A DNA stretch of 64,000 bases from Amborella trichopoda (Eukaryota > Streptophyta > Magnoliopsida > Amborellales > Amborellaceae): NCBI RefSeq assembly GCF_000471905.2, contig NW_006498608.1, forward strand, positions 3,976,395-4,040,394. The letters run 5' to 3'. Both the position numbers and the translations under genes were made by a program. Under the pieces are notes generated by a model, which made no database searches, was not told the origin of the DNA, and saw nothing but the letters and a program-made list of their open reading frames with translations. This document shows positions 23,126 through 35,855 of this stretch, in pieces (position 1 is the first letter of the stretch; each line of letters begins with the position of its first letter).

Positions 23126-26100
23126 ATGAGGATGTTACCCATACAAGAAGCCCTAATTCTCTATAACCTACCCCTGGTTCCATTTCGAAATCCTAATTCT
23201 CTTTCTCTAGGCCCTAAAATTCTCTGCTCTGCTCCTTTCATCTCTCGGAGAAGAAACCCTGATTTTCGTGATCCTTCGAAGTTCAATCTCAGGAACTTAA
23301 CATGCAGAATCGTGGAGCTTACGAGAAGGAGACAGCTTCATCAGGTTACCAGAGCTTAATTTTCTTCCTGAATTTCTTGTTTATCTGGTAGTATTTAATT
23401 TTGTGAGATCTCATTTTTGTGAATTAACTGTTTCACACTTTTATAATATGGATTCTTTCTTTCTTTCTATTTAAAATTTAAAATTTAAAATTGACAATTT
23501 CTGTATTTCTATCCATCATTTTTCTGAACTTTATTTTGTTCTTGAGTTTCTTGTATATTTGATAATATATTCTATTTAAGAAATTTTTGTCTTTTTCTTT
23601 ATTTGTGATTGAAAAATCGTCTCCTTTGTTTTAGTGATCACGTATCTGAATTTGACTTAGTCTTCAATTTCTGATTTATTTGATGACTCTTAACTTTTTG
23701 CTGATGTTTTCTCGAATTTCTGTTTTATTTGATCACTTCGAATTTTTTGCTATATCCATTTTACGAGTTTGTAGTCTTTCACCCCTCTTGTAATCCCCAA
23801 TTCTCTTTTCCTTGGTTTATTTTTTATTTTTCCCTAAAAGATAGCTTTTCCTTTTTTTTTTCGGTTAAGTCAGTGGGGATGACGAGCCCCAACCTGTTTT
23901 TGAAATAGTGAATTTTTTAATCCATTAGTGAAAATGGAGGTTATGACGTTTAACTGGGGCTCAGGTGGGACTACCAGCACGACCCCAGCCCCATTCCCAA
24001 GAGAGCTTTTCTCCTTTTAGATAAATCTTTTTTCTGACTTTGCTGTATTTCTCTTGGAGTATCTTACTTGTTTGATCACTTTTTGTAGCAAACTTTTACC
24101 TTCTTATTGAATTTTAGGTGTTCGAAGAGGTGGCAAGTGCAAAGAGGCAATATGGGGAACTGAACACAATAACCATGAATGCTGTTATGGAGGCTTGTGT
24201 TCATTGTGGAGATGTGGATTTAGCGATTAGGGTTTTTCTCGAGATGTCGAGACCTGGTGGATGTGGAGTTGATTACATCACGTTCACAACCCTCCTGAAG
24301 GTAGTTTTGTTTGATTTATTTCTAGTCTTTTAGCCATCTTTTTGGTCATTTTTTTGGCCATTTTTTGGCTTGATTTATATCCTTTTTCCCATTTTGTTTA
24401 CATTTTTTTTATGGGTGGTTTTCTTTTAACATATATTGTCTTTCATATGTTGTTACTTGATTGTCATGGAAATTATTGGACATAGTATGAATTATGTTAT
24501 AGATATGGACTTCCTGGGGATAATACTTTAAAAAGAAATATATTTGATTTCTTCTCCCTCCTGAGAGAATATTGACTATCACCGTTCTATTGACATTGAT
24601 ATTCTGTCTGTTAAGAATACAAAGTATTTAACTTCAGAAAAAGGTTTTCTCTTCGTCATGTTTATATGAGGATTAATTGATTTGGGTTTTCATTCTTTGG
24701 TATATTTCTACCTATGACTTCACATTGGTTTTCTTGTTACGATGTACTTCATTTCATTCTTAAGCAACTACCTTTGCTAAAATCTCTGTCTTGATAATTT
24801 GATTCTTCTGACTTAAATAGGGAACTTACAAATTCTTTTATTGTTTGTGTTTGTGCCTTACTGTTGTTTTCCTTACATCTCTCTTATCAAAATGTTACAT
24901 ATATAAGGCTTTAGTTTCTTGAAGTGCTCCGTCTTATATTCCAATATGGTCAGTCCTCTAATATTAATTTTGTGAAGGGTTTAGGGGAGGCTCGAAGATT
25001 TGATGAGGCATTTCAAATGCTTGAATCTGTGGAAGATGGTTCTGCTGTTGGAAATCTGAAGATGTCTCCTCCACTTGTTTATGCTTTATTAAATACTTTA
25101 CTTGATGCTGGTAAATATTTCTATCAACTTATAGCATGCTTGCACTTGTGTACTCTATGTGTGTAACTGTTGTGCATTGTATATAGCAGTTGCTTGAATT
25201 TGTTTCACTGGATGGTAACCAATTTTTAAAGTGCAGTCCTTCATTTGTTTTTTATTTATTTATTGCAAGCTATTGAAACCTATGCCGAGATGCTGCCCAT
25301 TTGGTCACTAAAATATATAATACCAATTTTGTCAAAACTGAACTTTAAGAAAAAAGGAGACAATATTTTAAGATATACTTGACTGGGGCTTCATTTAGTG
25401 CAGGAGATTTACGCCGTGCCAAGGGTCTTCTTGCACGCTATCGATCTTTCCTTCATGAGAGGGGTCCCTCAATCCTAACGTATAATCTACTGATCAAGGT
25501 TCATGGCCTTTTCTGTTCACTGCACAGGGAACCATGTTATGCTTTCCATCTCTTAAAGAGTGTTTAATTTTGTCTAAAGTTGTTGAATATATTCTATAAT
25601 TTGTGAATACTTAGAATGTGTCTTCACATTTTTTTGATGCCTACCTTATGCATTTATTATGTAACATGATATCTGGGAGTTTATTACTGTGATTTATGAA
25701 AAATTTATTTCTTTCTTTGTAGGGATATACAAACTCGGAGAAGCCTTTGGATGCTCTTTCTGTGTATGATGAGATGCTTCGTGAAGGGTTGAAACCTGAC
25801 AGGCTTACTTATAATACACTGCTACTGGCATGTGTGAAGTCTGGAGAAATGGACATTGCAATGCGCCTTTTTAGAGAAATGAAGGTATTAAGAAAACATT
25901 TGATATATTGAATATCATTGAAATTAGATGCTTCTGGTACTAGAAATTATTTTGTTACGATGGTGATGCAAAATTGTCATGCTATTTATTGCAGGAAAAG
26001 GCACAAAGGAATGGTGATCCTGAGCTTTTTCCTGATGTGGTCACTTATACAACCTTACTCAAAGTAACTTGTCCCTCACACCTTCGGTTTATGATCCTTT

Positions 26101-29100
26101 AGTGTAATGCTGTTACATGGGACAATTAAACCACCTTCTTAGGGTTAGTTGTGGCCCACTGGCCCTTCAATTTTTTCCACGACTCTTATTTCATCCTTGT
26201 GTTTGCACATTTGTTCCATGTTAGAATGTGTACCTATAAGGAAACTCTCATTGATTAAGGACAAACCATAAATAACCTCATAAACTAATTACAAAATGGA
26301 GGCTTTTGTTTATTAAAAACGAAACAGGATTGGCTTGAACAGTTATTTATGAAAAGCCCACCTTTGATTCCCAAAATAGTTGGGCCCAAAAATAAGAACA
26401 AAACTATCTTCCTTTTGCCAGCCTGATGAGGAGAGCTGTAAAAATCATTGTCAGATTTCTCTGGAACATTGAGGGAATCCTTTCCTTTATGTGTCTGTAG
26501 TGGTCAAATTTTTGTTGGAGGAAAATACCAGATGTTGTTTTTGCTTTCTTAGTAATCTTTGTTTCGGGGATTCTGAGGTGGAAGAAATGTGTGATTTCTA
26601 ATAAGGAAGTAAAAGCATCCTTGGGAAGATTGCAATCCGGATATTCCTTTTAATTTTTGGTGATGATAGGCTTAAGGGTGAATTGTAATCTTGGATCATG
26701 GTCTTGTGAGGGGATTTAGACCAGTATTTGACAAATCTAACTGGTCGTCCCAGCTGATCTGGTCTGGTCCTTAACACTCATGCATATAATGAGTTAGAAA
26801 TATATACTGCTATATTATGTGTGAAATTTTCTGTTGAAACATTAACCTTAGGTTGCTAGTTATTCATTTCTTTTGGCCTTGTATTGCATTGGTAATTTTA
26901 GTTTGTTGCAGACCAGCAGTATTGATGTGATGGCCTTTAGACAATATAGTTGAATGGAAGGATCTGCATTTCTGGGCCAAGCTTCATATAAGTGTATTTT
27001 TCCACTGATCACCATTGACTATCTACCATAGATTAGTCAATGGAGAGTAACAAGCAACCAAGGTGGAAAATACAATAATACCAGCATTATTTTTCATGGT
27101 TCTGGCATATTGTATTTTGCTATTACTAATAGCTAACAGAATGTTATGAAATTCCTTCATATTATCACCATATGTAGCATAATATTCATTCCATACTAGT
27201 TATCTTACTTTTCTTGGTGATTTTCTGAGCATGCCTATAAAAATTAGTGCTAGTTGAGGAATTATTTTTGTTGGCATGGATCATGCTCATTTTGTTTGTG
27301 GTGATTTTTGTTTTAATTTTTGTCATAACTGTCTTGATTTTATGGGTTATCTCATTTTCCTTTTTCTTTTCCTTTTTTGCTGGAGATCAACTCCATGTTT
27401 TACAATCTCTTCCTGAAGAGAATGTTGTTATGATGTACACTGTAGCATTGATTATCTTATAAAGGAATAAAAGAGTTCTCATTTCTAGGGTTTTGGGAAT
27501 ACCAGAGACCCATGTTCAGTGCTGCGAATCGTGGTTGAAATGAAAGAAATGCCAGATATGTTTATTGATCGAGTTGCCTATACAGCAATGCTTGATGCAC
27601 TTCTAGAATGTGATGCAACAATGGGTATGTAATCTTAGGTGGGAGTTCTCGTCACATTTTTTTGGATAGTTTGTATTTTATTTTCTTTTGTGCATCTACC
27701 AATTCCAAAAAGACAAGACAGAGAAGGAGAAAGTGAGAACAAATCTGAAAAATAGAGGCTAAGTGTATACTCTTTAGTTGTCATTGATGTAATGAATCTT
27801 TTGCATGATTTTGATATCAGTGCATTGGAAATTTGTTTTTCTGTTTAGTGCAATAGTCTGCAATACAATCATAGTTTCAAGGACTTGAGGGCTAAGCATT
27901 CGAGGCATTCAAATTGAATGAAATCTTAACAGCTTTTCATTCTCTGATGTTTTTTGTTTTTTGAGAAATTCTCTGGTGTTTTTGTTCCAGACATGCATCA
28001 TGTGAATTCTGCAAAAAATATGGAGATTTTGTGAACAGTTTGAATCTCATTTGGAATTGAGTTGGAATTTCTCATTCTTCTCACTATATAAGATGTTTAT
28101 TATATCAATTGTTAGTTGTAATTTTATTGAATGTACCATCTTGTAGGAGCTCTTTGCATATTTGGAGAAATTTTGAAGAAATCAGGGGAATATCTGAACC
28201 TACGGCCGAAGCCCCATGTCTTCCTTGCACTGATGCGAGCTTTTGCACAAAATGGAGACTTTAGGATGGTTGAGAAACTGCATTTACGTATGCTTCCAGA
28301 TTCTGTTGGTTGTATTTCTCCTGCAGTTCAAGTGGAAGCAGTCGAGCTTCTAATGGAAGCAGCCATTAATAATGGCTTGGTAGCACTCTATTTCTCACCT
28401 ATTTAGATGTATTCTGCAGAACATCAAAATATTTAGCACTCTATTTCTCACCTCTTTAGATGTATTCTGCAAACATCAAAATATCTAGCAAAGTTCTCTT
28501 GGTACCAGTTTGCTGTTGTTGCATCACATGTTTTATATTGTTGACTTATTGCGAAATTCGTGATTCAAAAGGTTGGTATGTTTCGGTGCTTCAACAGGTG
28601 GATTTAGCAAGGAATATTCTTGGGGACATAAGTAAGAAGTGGAAATATATATCTTGGAGCAATCGAGGGCGAATGGTATCAAAAGAATGTCTTAGATTTT
28701 GTTTTTGGTGTAGTTTATTTCTCTGGTTCTTGTTTGACAATTAGTTCTTTGATTTAAATCTCTGATGGAAATTGTCAGACTTTGTCATACTCTTGGATTT
28801 ATGTTTCAACTCATTACTGAAATGCTTGTAACTTTGACATGGCAGGTTGTTGTCCGTCTTGAGGCCAGGTCTAGATTCAACAACTTTATGTTTAGTCCGT
28901 ATCTCCTTCCACAGGTATTGAACATCGATTTTTATTCAATGTGTCTCTCAATTGTTTGAGGTCAAAAAGTCCCCCTTGTTAGGAGTTTGGGCCGATGGTG
29001 CGGTCGAGCCCTTCCACCTAATTAAGTGGCTAGCCCCCCCAAAAAATGGAGGGATCTTTTTTTTACCTGACTGTTTCTATTATCTCTGATTCACTGGTGA

Positions 29101-31749
29101 ACAATTGCCAATAAGGACAAAAGAAAATGCACTCAAGCTCTTAAAACAGTCTTTCTATCATTCGTCAAATAGATGGTTCAGACACAATCTTGAGGGGGGA
29201 TTGATTTGGATCTAAGAATTTCATAAGTTTTAAAAAACTCTTTTTCAGTAAAATAAATCCTTTAGTGTTTTTTGATGGGTTGGCAATGTCTTGTAGGTGG
29301 TCGGAATGATCACATAATGTAGGTATGTATTCCTCTCATGGTTTCTGGAAATTTTCTTACAATGGCCTTCTTGTTTAGGTATCTCTTAGTGATCCAATTG
29401 AGAAGATTATGATCCCATTTAAAGAGGCAAATCCATTACCTGCAAGTGTGAACCTGAACAAAGTTGTAATGCGTTTCTTTTCGGATGATGTTGTTCCTAT
29501 CAAGGATAACTGGGGCAACTGTGTTGGGGTCTTACATTGTGAGGACTGCACTGAGGTACCTCTCCTTGTCATCTGAGAGCTACTTACTCATTATGCTATG
29601 TTATGTTAAAAACCACAGTGAATTATGAGAAATTATTTAAGGGAAAGTATGGCTTATTTTAATGGGCTATTGAATGATACGCCCAAGCCTGTGTGTAGAT
29701 GATTGGAGCTTAACTGGAGTAGGGAAACATTCACCAACTACAACTAATTGCCAACTGCCTTTCTGTGGCTAGTAAAATTTAGTTTCATCACAATCAACTC
29801 TTATGTTTTGCATTTGTAATATTTGAAAGATGCAAATTTTTTGTCTCGCATTTCTCAGCTTAAATAAATGGCACATTGTAAAATTTCGCTATTGATCACT
29901 GAAGAACTGTTACTCTAGTGGAAAGAAAAAAAATGTAAAATAAGGCTAAGCAAGATAAAATTGAAAAAATCATGAAGAAATAGATCTAGGGAGGAGGAAT
30001 GGAGATTGCTTTGATCCTTTGGAGTGGTTGATGATATAATTGATTTGACCCTTAAAATATGTGGCTGATTTTGTAGTATCATTTATCTGTTGATGATCCA
30101 AAAGAGCACACTTTCTATATCTTGGGTCGATAATCCAGGAAAATAGAGAGATTGAGAAAGATGTCGTATATAAAATTAGAGCTAGGTGGGTGAAGGGGAG
30201 ATGTGCAACCGGAATTTTATATGAACGCCGCATTCTAATAAAGCAGAAGGGAAGTCCTATAGGACAGCTGTGAGACCAGCTTTGCTCTATAGGGCGGAAT
30301 GTTGGGTGGTCAAAAAACAATATACCCATAGAATGAGTGTAGAAAAGATGCGGATGTTGAGATGGATGAGTGACAAGACAAGAAAGGATAAAATTCGAAA
30401 TGAATTCATTTGGAAAATTTTAGGTGTGGCACCAATAGGTGATAAGAGAGAGAGTAGACTTAGGTGGACTGGCCATGTGTGGCGCAAACCTAGTACAATA
30501 TCTATTAAGAGGTGTGAGTTAGTTCAAGTAGAAGGCTCAAAAAGGGCAAGAGATAGGAGGACATGATTAGAAGTAGTGAGAAAAGATATGTGGATTTATG
30601 GACTCATTGAGGGTATGACCTTTAATAAAGCAGAATGCCGGATCAGGATTTGTTTAGCTGGCCCCAATTAGTTGGGAAAAGACTATGACGATGACGATTT
30701 ATTTATGGGAAAAGTTTATATAGAGCCGAGCCTCTAAACAATCAAATTCGAGCCTACCTCAAAAATTTCACCAGAAGAGGTTGTTTTGATGCCTAATTAT
30801 CTTCAAATTGATTATCTCGACATCAAGATGCACGATATGAGAAAAAATTGGATTTCAAGTTTTGGAAGTAGTGTATTTTGTAACGCATTTTTGGACCGTC
30901 AATTTTAAAGATTTTCGGGATATACACTATTTTTGGAACTTTAAACTGTATAAATAAAGATGAAAATATATTTTAAGGCTATCGAAAAGATTTTCAGTAT
31001 TGAAACTACATTTCTTGACACAATTTGAAGGTAGGCTCTAGTTTGATTGTTTAGAGCCTAGGCTCTGTACAAACGTCACCCTTTATTTATTGATGTTACT
31101 ATTTGCTATCTCTTTGTTCTTCTAAAAATGTATAATAAATAATAAGAGCATTCAACTCTGTATTCCTCTTTTTGTTCTCTTAATTTTTCTTGACAGATAC
31201 TTCTTAAATCAGTCCCTTTCTGATTTCAACGAGGTCGCAGAACTATACTTATTGTTTCCCAAGTTTTACGAGCTTTTTACTTGGTAGCTCTTACTTTTAT
31301 GGATCTAAATGCTCAATGAATGTTGATGGAATTGGGTAAATCCCAACATATATGTATGAATAGATGTGACAGCAGGATTCTAATTTACGGACCTGGGATT
31401 TAAAACTCTCTCTCACACATGAAAATTATGTATGTTGGTTGTCATGAACCTATAGTGAGAAAATGACCACCGTCCTTATCATTTCCAGCTGAACGCACCT
31501 CTTTTGAGTATGATGCGAGGCCCACCTCCATGTGTGCCAGTCTCAACATCTATCGGTCGAGCCATTGATGTTCTCCTTGAAAAGCAACAAAAATTAATTG
31601 TAATAGTAAAATCTACTGATGTACATGAAAAGAGTTACAGTTCGGATTCAAAGCCAGTGGGGGTTTTCACTCGTAAACAATTGCTTAGACTCGCTATCCC
31701 CACATCAAAGGTTGAGAATGTTTCTTCAGATTGTACAGTTGATGAGTAA
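23126..31749 (+). CDS. Pentatricopeptide repeat protein with C-terminal CBS-domain region
   Basis: Twelve exons with GT-AG borders and consistent phase: 23126-23344, 24118-24300, 24978-25110, 25404-25498, 25723-25884, 25995-26063, 27489-27624, 28147-28379, 28598-28675, 28846-28914, 29379-29555, 31489-31749 (TAA). They give about 604 aa. The start is the first ATG in frame after the non-coding leader. Residues 1-50 are rich in Arg, Ser and hydrophobics and lack acids, like an organelle transit peptide. PPR motifs of the P class fill about 74-330 ([82 protein letters not shown]). The last two exons form a CBS-like region ([29 protein letters not shown]). This PPR plus CBS order matches the family of Arabidopsis At5g10690. 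PPR domains bind RNA; CBS domains usually sense adenosine ligands. The substrate is unknown. Confidence 0.88.
28381..28488. repeat. Tandem duplication abutting the exon 8 donor of the PPR-CBS gene
   Basis: Two copies of a 53-bp unit, TAGCACTCTATTTCTCACC to ACATCAAAATAT. The first begins one base into the intron (donor GT at 28380-28381). The second, at 28434, is preceded by TT instead of TTG|G, so it does not recreate the donor. Confidence 0.85.
30100..30697 (+). mobile_element. RTE-type LINE 3' end (reverse transcriptase C-terminal part)
   Basis: The frame at 30270-30566 reads [56 protein letters not shown] and so on. This is the strongly conserved C-terminal part of plant RTE LINE polyproteins. 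Upstream (from about 30100) the same protein continues in another frame ([28 protein letters not shown]). Downstream the frame continues past a stop to the typical AGPN end, followed by a GACGATGACGAT tail. It is thus a 5'-truncated dead copy in the last PPR-CBS intron, in the same orientation as the host gene. Confidence 0.85.
30707..31081 (-). mobile_element. Group B MITE, 375 bp, perfect 9-bp target duplication
   Basis: Ends GGGAAAAGTTTATATAGAGC and GGCTCTGTACAAACGTCACC plus C. The 9-mer TTTATTTAT flanks both sides (30698-30706, 31082-31090). Internal blocks are reversed relative to 12742-13130. It has inserted just behind the tail of the RTE LINE, inside the PPR-CBS intron, so it is younger than that LINE copy. 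Confidence 0.9.
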
Positions 31750-32223
31750 CGAAACTGAATTATTTTTTACCAGAAGACGTTCTATGAGTTTAAAATAGCT
31801 ACGAGGAGGAAGAAAAGGCTCTTTACAGTGATGGTATTTCGATTTTCAATATCCTAGGTTTTCCCAGGTCGTGCATGGTTTCTTGTTTAAATGATCCCTG
31901 AGTTCTCTTGTTTCCTTTTTTTTCTTTTAACATTCACAGGTGATACAGCAATTTTTTTCATGGAAGAAATAGATGAGAGGAGGAAGAAAATTTCCAGATT
32001 TCACATATAACGTTTGGGGGTAATTATGACTCTTTTGTACTAAAAGTAAACGATCTTATTGTATACGTTCTCTATTGCGGTATGTCCTCATACTATTTGC
32101 ACCGGTAATTCTTGATGGATGGTTGAGAACTGTACAAGACAGGTCTTTTGTGACTTCTGTCAAACGGATAGGCACGAACTACATCTAGTAGTTGAATGTG
32201 TGAAAAAGAAATAAGAAAAAAAA
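31750..32223. other. 3' flank of PPR-CBS gene
   Basis: Presumed 3' UTR and intergenic sequence without exons. AATAAA-like words are scattered but none is decisive. The short dispersed motif GTACTAAAAGTAAACGATC (near 32038) recurs with changes near 2145 and 50535. Confidence 0.4.
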
Positions 32224-32555
32224 GGATGAAGTTTTTATAAGGCCTAGGCTTTTTTAAAATAAAATAAAGCCTGAATCTCTATGATGGTTCTAAAATCAAT
32301 TTCCAATCTCGACAATAAAATTTGAAACTCAACAAATGGTATTGATCTTGCAAATCTATAAACACTTATTTTTAGGGTGAAAGGGATAGTTTAGATAATT
32401 TGTTGCAATATATATTATTTTTAGAGTTTAAAATCTTAATTTTTTTTTCAATGTAAAGGTTTTTCAAAACTTGAATAGCCATTTAAAATGAGTAGTTATG
32501 AGGTGATGCTATACTTATTTTGATAGGGTTGGAGCGATCAAACCATTTTTCAAAA
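32224..32555 (+). mobile_element. Group C MITE, about 330 bp
   Basis: Begins GAAGTTTTTATAAGGCCTAG, followed by a short stem (GGCTTTTTTAAAATAAAATA, AAGCC). Ends TATTTTGATAGGGTTGGAGC, then GATCAAACCATTTTTC. The interior shares AATCTATAAACACTTA, AGATAATTTGTTGCAATATA and TTTTTAGAGTTTAAAATCTT with groups A and B, but the ends are different. No target duplication could be fixed. Confidence 0.65.
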
Positions 32556-33867
32556 TAAAAATTGAATATTTAGTAAATATTTGTTTATTTCAACATATTT
32601 GTTTTAGCTTGGGTGCCTAACAGGTTGATATGGTTACTCCTCTAATTACACAGTAGAAAATAGAAAATTCTCAAATATAATATTCATGGTCTTCTAAGTT
32701 ATAGCAGCTTCATCAACGGCCTATAAAAGTTTTTTTTTTAAAAAAAAGACAACAAAAAAAAGATAGGGAATGTCTATGTTCAAACTTCCAAGGTTTTACA
32801 ATGCAGTTGTTTCCAAGGTGCAACAAACAATTATAACGTCATCAGCAACTAAAACCATGGGAATCCTGGGCATTGAAATACACAGGATCATTCTTCATTT
32901 TATAAAGGTAAATATGAAATTTGACGGAGAAGAGTAATTATGATTTTGTATCAAAAGTGTATTTGTATATTTTTTAAAAAATATATTTGAAAATGGTGGC
33001 GATTAATCAAAACTTTATTGCAACTTTTTTTCTCCGCTAGAGCCTTTTCTTAAAGGTAGTGTTATCATGAGGTTTCTCCTCTGGCAAACGACATCAAGCC
33101 CTCCACTTTAGAATTCAATTTTTTTTTTTTTTATAGATTGAGGACTCAAAAATATTTCAAAACCGAACAAATTCATTTCTACCCGAAAAAATTAATAGGG
33201 AGGTCCGAAAATATAACGGAAATTTTAAAATGATATGAATATGAGTCTTCTTAAGAGTATTTGAAGTGAATGACACATCATTTGTGGAGATGATATTCAA
33301 GATGGAACATTTTTAAGGTCTCGAATTTATTTTTTGAATCTTCGTCTTGGGGCTCCTGATAATGGATTTGCAAATTTTGAGTCCTCAATCCTCCAAGATA
33401 TAAGGTCCACCGAGCGAACTTGGCCATGTCGGCGGTAGGGCCAGCTCGGTGTTCAACAGAATGGTATTTGTTGACTTTGGCCCAACACAGCCCAACCAGC
33501 TTGGCCCTGATAGGGTCAGGGTTGAGCTAGGGCTTCTTCGGCCCTCTCAGGGACAGTCTGGCAACCCAGCTTAGGCTGGGCCCGGTTGCCACCACCCCAC
33601 ACATGCCTAGAAAGGGTCGTCTCGAGCTTTCAGGATCCCACTACTAGTATTGGAATGTTATTTCTTCAATGTTATTCAATGGTACAAATGAGACTAAAGA
33701 ATGCCCTGGAACTTAATCACAATGCTAGATGAAATCAAAGACATTGTGATGTGGCATGTTTCTATAAGACCTAGGCTTATTACTAGCACAAAGCAAAAAG
33801 AAAAATTAATCTATATACTCCCACATTATCATCGATTCAATTACCCATTTATTTATGTAGATATGAA
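32556..33867. other. Intergenic region with GC-rich family E stretch
   Basis: No exon. 33405-33605 is a GC-rich stretch (CAGCTTGGCCCTGATAGGGT, GGCTGGGCCCGGTTGCC) of the family E type. The rest is AT-rich and carries no structure that I recognise. Confidence 0.45.
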
Positions 33868-34840
33868 GTTTCTATAAGGCCTACGCTTTATGAAAATAAA
33901 ATAAAGAAAATTACAAATAACTTCGAAGATGTCAAGGATGGATTTTCTATGCAATTACTCTCAACCATTTTTTTTTTTTTTATCCAGAATACCTTTTTCT
34001 AGTAAATACCCCCCTAAGTCAAAAAGTTTATTTATTTATAGACTAAAATGCCATTCCTTTATGTAAAAATTCATTTTGGCTTGATTTGACGTGCACTGTC
34101 AAACCCGAGTAGCAATTGTTGGACCCTTGCATTAATGCCAGACCGAACTTTGAATTACCGGGCACCTTATTCCAAAAAAATGAGTGTCAGACTGCCTCTC
34201 TAATAGCCAAAACCCTTTTTGTCCCATTAACTTGTACTGCCAGATCATCACTGTTATTTACCGGACCAACATTATACTGTCGGACCGCCCTAAGAATACA
34301 CTGGACTGCCTTTTTATGGGAAAGAGAAGAGACGTGTATGGGTAAAAGTAAAGGAGGGTAGTTTAGACTTTTGTTGGGGTTGGAGGGATATTTGCGATAA
34401 AAGTGTATTTTGAGGGGAAAAAGTGAGAAAAAAGTTTGGCTGGGGTAACTTGTATTGTAAGTATGGGGAGTTATTTGTAATTTTTCTAATAAAATAAAGC
34501 CTCGCCTCAAATCCTCATCTCGAAAATACTTTCGGCGTTAGAAATTTCTATCATGGCTCTAAAATCAATTTTCAGCACCGACAATAAAATTTGAAACTAA
34601 AAAGATGATATAAATCTTATGGATCTATGAACACCTTTTTTTAGGGCAAAATTGAGGGTTTAGATGATTTCTTGTAATATACACTATTTTTAAATTTGAA
34701 ATTCAATTTTTTTTACAACCATATTGTTTAAGCCGAGATGGTCGATTTAAAGGTTTTTTAACTCTTGTAATTTGCGATGAATTAAGGTGACGTTTTACTT
34801 ATTTTGATAGGGCAGTTGCCCTATCAAACCATTTTCCTTT
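33868..34840 (+). mobile_element. Group C MITE split by a nested insertion
   Basis: The left part (33868-33905) reads GAAGTTTCTATAAGGCCTAC to AAAATAAAATAAAG, as at 32229. The rest of the same element resumes at about 34490 (AATAAAATAAAGCCTCGCC) and runs to GATAGGGCAGTTGCCCTATC plus AAACCATTTTCC at about 34830. The interruption is the separate TIR element at 33906-34488. Confidence 0.7.
33906..34488. mobile_element. TIR element nested in group C MITE, about 583 bp
   Basis: Begins AAAATTACAAATAACTTCGA and ends GAGTTATTTGTAATTTTTCT, clear inverted ends. The target word AATAAAATAAAG is present on both sides (33894-33905 and about 34489-34500), consistent with a target duplication of up to 12 bp. 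The AT-rich word makes the exact length ambiguous. Open frames on both strands (34116-34361, 34510-34187) have no recognisable domains. Confidence 0.65.
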
Positions 34841-34852
34841 ATGGAAAAGGAT

Positions 34853-35225
34853 GTGGTTTCTATAAGATTGCAACTTTTAAAATTTTAATTAAAGCACGCC
34901 TCCAAAATTTATCATAACATGTAATTTTGATGTAAAATATTTTTAAGACTATCTCAAAATCTATTTTAAAATTTAATTATAAAATTGTAAACTCTAAAAA
35001 TGGTTAAAATCAAGTAGATCTATAAACATATGAAAATCTTGAAAATGTACAGTCTAGATAATGTGTTGCAAAGATGCGTTATTTTTAGGAGTCGAATTCT
35101 TTTTTTTTTTAATATATTCATACATCTCGATGTCGAGATGATCAATTAAAAGATTTTTCAACATTAAAACAACCTTTTTTGAAGATTTTTGAGGTGCATC
35201 TTTAATTCTTATATGAACGATTTCC
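34853..35225 (+). mobile_element. Group A MITE, 3' end damaged
   Basis: Starts GGATGTGGTTTCTATAAGAT with the TTGCAACTT block. It carries AAGTAGATCTATAAACATAT, ACATCTCGATGTCGAGATGA and the TTTGAGGTGCATCTTTAATT block, but lacks the terminal TTGCAACCTT. It stands directly against the group C element before it. Confidence 0.7.
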
Positions 35226-35264
35226 TTATGAAAGGGTATCCCTCTAAATTTCAACCAAGGGTGC

Positions 35265-35690
35265 AATTTGCATACGGATGCATCCGTAGGTGTAGAGGTA
35301 AGGTGCACCTTCAAATTTTATGATGGTATATAATTTTGATGTAAAATGTTATAAGGATTATATCAAAATCTATTTTTATATCTAATTATAAAATTTTAAA
35401 TTTTAAAAATAGTTAAACTCAAGTAGATCTATAATATATAAAAATCTTAAAAATAATAATACATTGTAAAATACACTATTTTTTACACTTAAAATCTTTT
35501 TATTGTTGATAGTCATGCAGGTCGATGTTGAAGTGATCAATCAAAGGTTTTTTCAACATTAAAGCTACCTTTTTTTTTTTTCGGATTTTTCAACATTAAA
35601 GCTACTTTTTTTTTCTGATGGATATTTGAGGGGCATCCGTAGTTCTACATTATAAGATTGCATCGTTATATAAACTGTTTCCTTCAACCA
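35265..35690 (+). mobile_element. Group A MITE, 5' end damaged, upstream of the L28 gene
   Basis: The left terminal repeat is missing or replaced by unrelated sequence (GATGCATCCGTAGGTG). The element is recognisable from GGTGCACCTTCAAATTTTAT to ATAAGATTGCATCGTTATAT plus AAACTG. A 35-bp internal duplication (TTTTTCAACATTAAAGCTAC at about 35549 and 35587) lengthens it. It ends 380 bp before the L28 start codon. Confidence 0.7.
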
Positions 35691-35855
35691 ATTATAATTC
35701 GTTATTGATCTCCTCACTCTCCTTCTCTCACTCGAAAAGAGGAAGAGAGATGGTAAGAGAGTCGAATTGGAAGAAGGATCCATATAACCAGGAGCACGTT
35801 CTCTATCCCTTCTGCAGAGCACTTGTTCGCTCTAGATTTTACTTTGTCTTTGACC

